Source: Ochrobactrum vermis (GTDB taxonomy: Bacteria > Pseudomonadota > Alphaproteobacteria > Rhizobiales > Rhizobiaceae). Taken from it: a DNA stretch of 64,000 bases. The notes beneath the pieces are model-generated. The model was not told where the DNA came from. It was given only the letters and a program-made list of their open reading frames with translations, and searched no databases. A program made the position numbers and the translations under genes. This document shows, piece by piece, positions 63,325 through 64,000 of the stretch. Position 1 is the first letter of the stretch. The number at the start of each line of letters is the position of its first letter. The DNA is taken from contig NZ_PCOC01000002.1 in the NCBI RefSeq assembly GCF_002975205.1, forward strand, positions 2,173,501-2,237,500, in the 5' to 3' direction.

Positions 63325-64000
63325 TTAGTTGAGACTTGCCTCTACTTTTTCTGCCACGTCGGCGGGCACCCATTTTTTCCACACGTCAGACTTGCTCTTC
63401 AGAAAATTGAGCGCCGTAGCTGCCGCGTCTGCCTTGTTTTCATCGCCAAAAACCAAAAGCTCGCTGATCTGAGCATTCGTCAGCCCAACCTTGGAGAAAT
63501 AGTCAGCGAGAACCGGAGCCTCATTCTTTATCCAAGCAGCAGCACCGACGACCGCCGGGGATGAAGGGTAAGCCGTCACAGCCGGCGGGCTCGTGCAATC
63601 TGGATCAGTATTGCAAGCATAGACCTCCGGTTTAGCTTCTCCAAGATCGAGCTGTACCGTATCAAATTTACCGAGCACAGCGGTTGGGCCCCAGTAATAG
63701 AAAAGTATCGGCTCTTTACGCAGGAAAGCACGGGCGATCGATGCATCAAGAGCACCGCCCGAGCCTGCCGAAAATAGGTTCCATGTCTTCTTCATATCAA
63801 AGGCCGTAAACAGCGCAGTGGTTGAAAGTTCACATGCCCAGCCCGGTGGGCAGGAATAGAGGCGACCCTTGCTGGAATCTTCTGGATCTGGAAACAGGTC
63901 CGGACGAGCGATAACATCCTTCGCGCTTTTCAATTCCGGATTAGCTTCCTGAACATAACGAGGAATGAACCAACCCTCCACAGTCCCGTCTGCAATGGCA
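63325..64000 (-). CDS. Betaine ABC importer substrate-binding protein, second system (partial)
   Basis: About 225 C-terminal residues; the frame stays open to the window edge, so the start and signal peptide lie outside. OpuAC/ProX-type features: GTVEGWFIPRYVQEANPELK, CPPGWACELSTTALFTAF, FYYWGPTAVLGKFDTVQLDL and the ending KKWVPADVAEKVEASLN, nearly the same tail as the binding protein at 14.6-15.6 kb. A cysteine pair (YSCPPGWAC) and ACNTDPDCTSP suggest disulfides. Ligand likely a quaternary amine; which one is not clear. Confidence 0.88.
   Translation of the reverse strand, partial: AIADGTVEGWFIPRYVQEANPELKSAKDVIARPDLFPDPEDSSKGRLYSCPPGWACELSTTALFTAFDMKKTWNLFSAGSGGALDASIARAFLRKEPILFYYWGPTAVLGKFDTVQLDLGEAKPEVYACNTDPDCTSPPAVTAYPSSPAVVGAAAWIKNEAPVLADYFSKVGLTNAQISELLVFGDENKADAAATALNFLKSKSDVWKKWVPADVAEKVEASLN

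Overview
The window looks like an accessory, chromid- or plasmid-type region of an alphaproteobacterium in the Hyphomicrobiales (Brucella/Ochrobactrum or Rhizobium-like). The reasons are an Atu4866-family protein, the betaine-demethylase gene set, IS66 and IS630 elements, and moderate GC with overlapping start/stop codons. No tRNA, rRNA, CRISPR array or core housekeeping gene was seen. The genus is inferred from gene content only.

Layout. 0-4.8 kb: a Tat-exported molybdenum hydroxylase large subunit, a sterol-desaturase-family membrane enzyme and the wreck of a GlxA-type regulator. 4.9-17.8 kb: a betaine-type catabolic island. It holds a Rieske oxygenase and its reductase (GbcA/GbcB type), a LysR regulator, a DddP-like M24-fold protein with all six metal ligands, a glutathione-dependent formaldehyde-activating enzyme, a cupin of the DMSP-lyase family, and a StcD/DgcA-type demethylating flavoprotein. 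These are followed by a TetR regulator with twin operator-like sites, a ProC-family reductase and a complete ProX-ProW-ProV importer. The logic is uptake of an onium solute, stepwise demethylation and/or lyase cleavage, and capture of the released formaldehyde. 17.8-23.7 kb: a decayed belt with an MFS remnant, a SnoaL remnant, an IS6 remnant and a broken ccdAB toxin-antitoxin pair, mixed with intact VOC, Atu4866, SDR and LysR genes. 23.8-26 kb: a large MscS-type channel.

26.7-50.8 kb: a long glycan cluster that may be a little-described system. It has a cyclic-nucleotide-binding protein beside a 904-residue ABC-exporter-like protein whose ATPase motifs are all degenerate. It also has a class III nucleotide cyclase translationally coupled to a secreted polysaccharide lyase, a complete peptide-family ABC importer, a UDP-sugar dehydrogenase, two GT28-like and two GT4 glycosyltransferases, three methyltransferases, a metallophosphoesterase, a metallo-beta-lactamase-fold hydrolase and a polysaccharide deacetylase. 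My reading is a locally cNMP-controlled system for making, trimming and re-importing a surface glycan.

51-57.6 kb: LysR/aldo-keto reductase and LysR/SDR/NADP-reductase pairs. One reductase gene is interrupted by an IS630-family element at a TA site; removing the element in silico restores the local frame. 57.8-60.6 kb: a complete IS66-family element with a perfect 8-bp target duplication and a fourth small ORF. 61.3-64 kb: a second betaine-type ABC importer on the minus strand, cut by the window edge.
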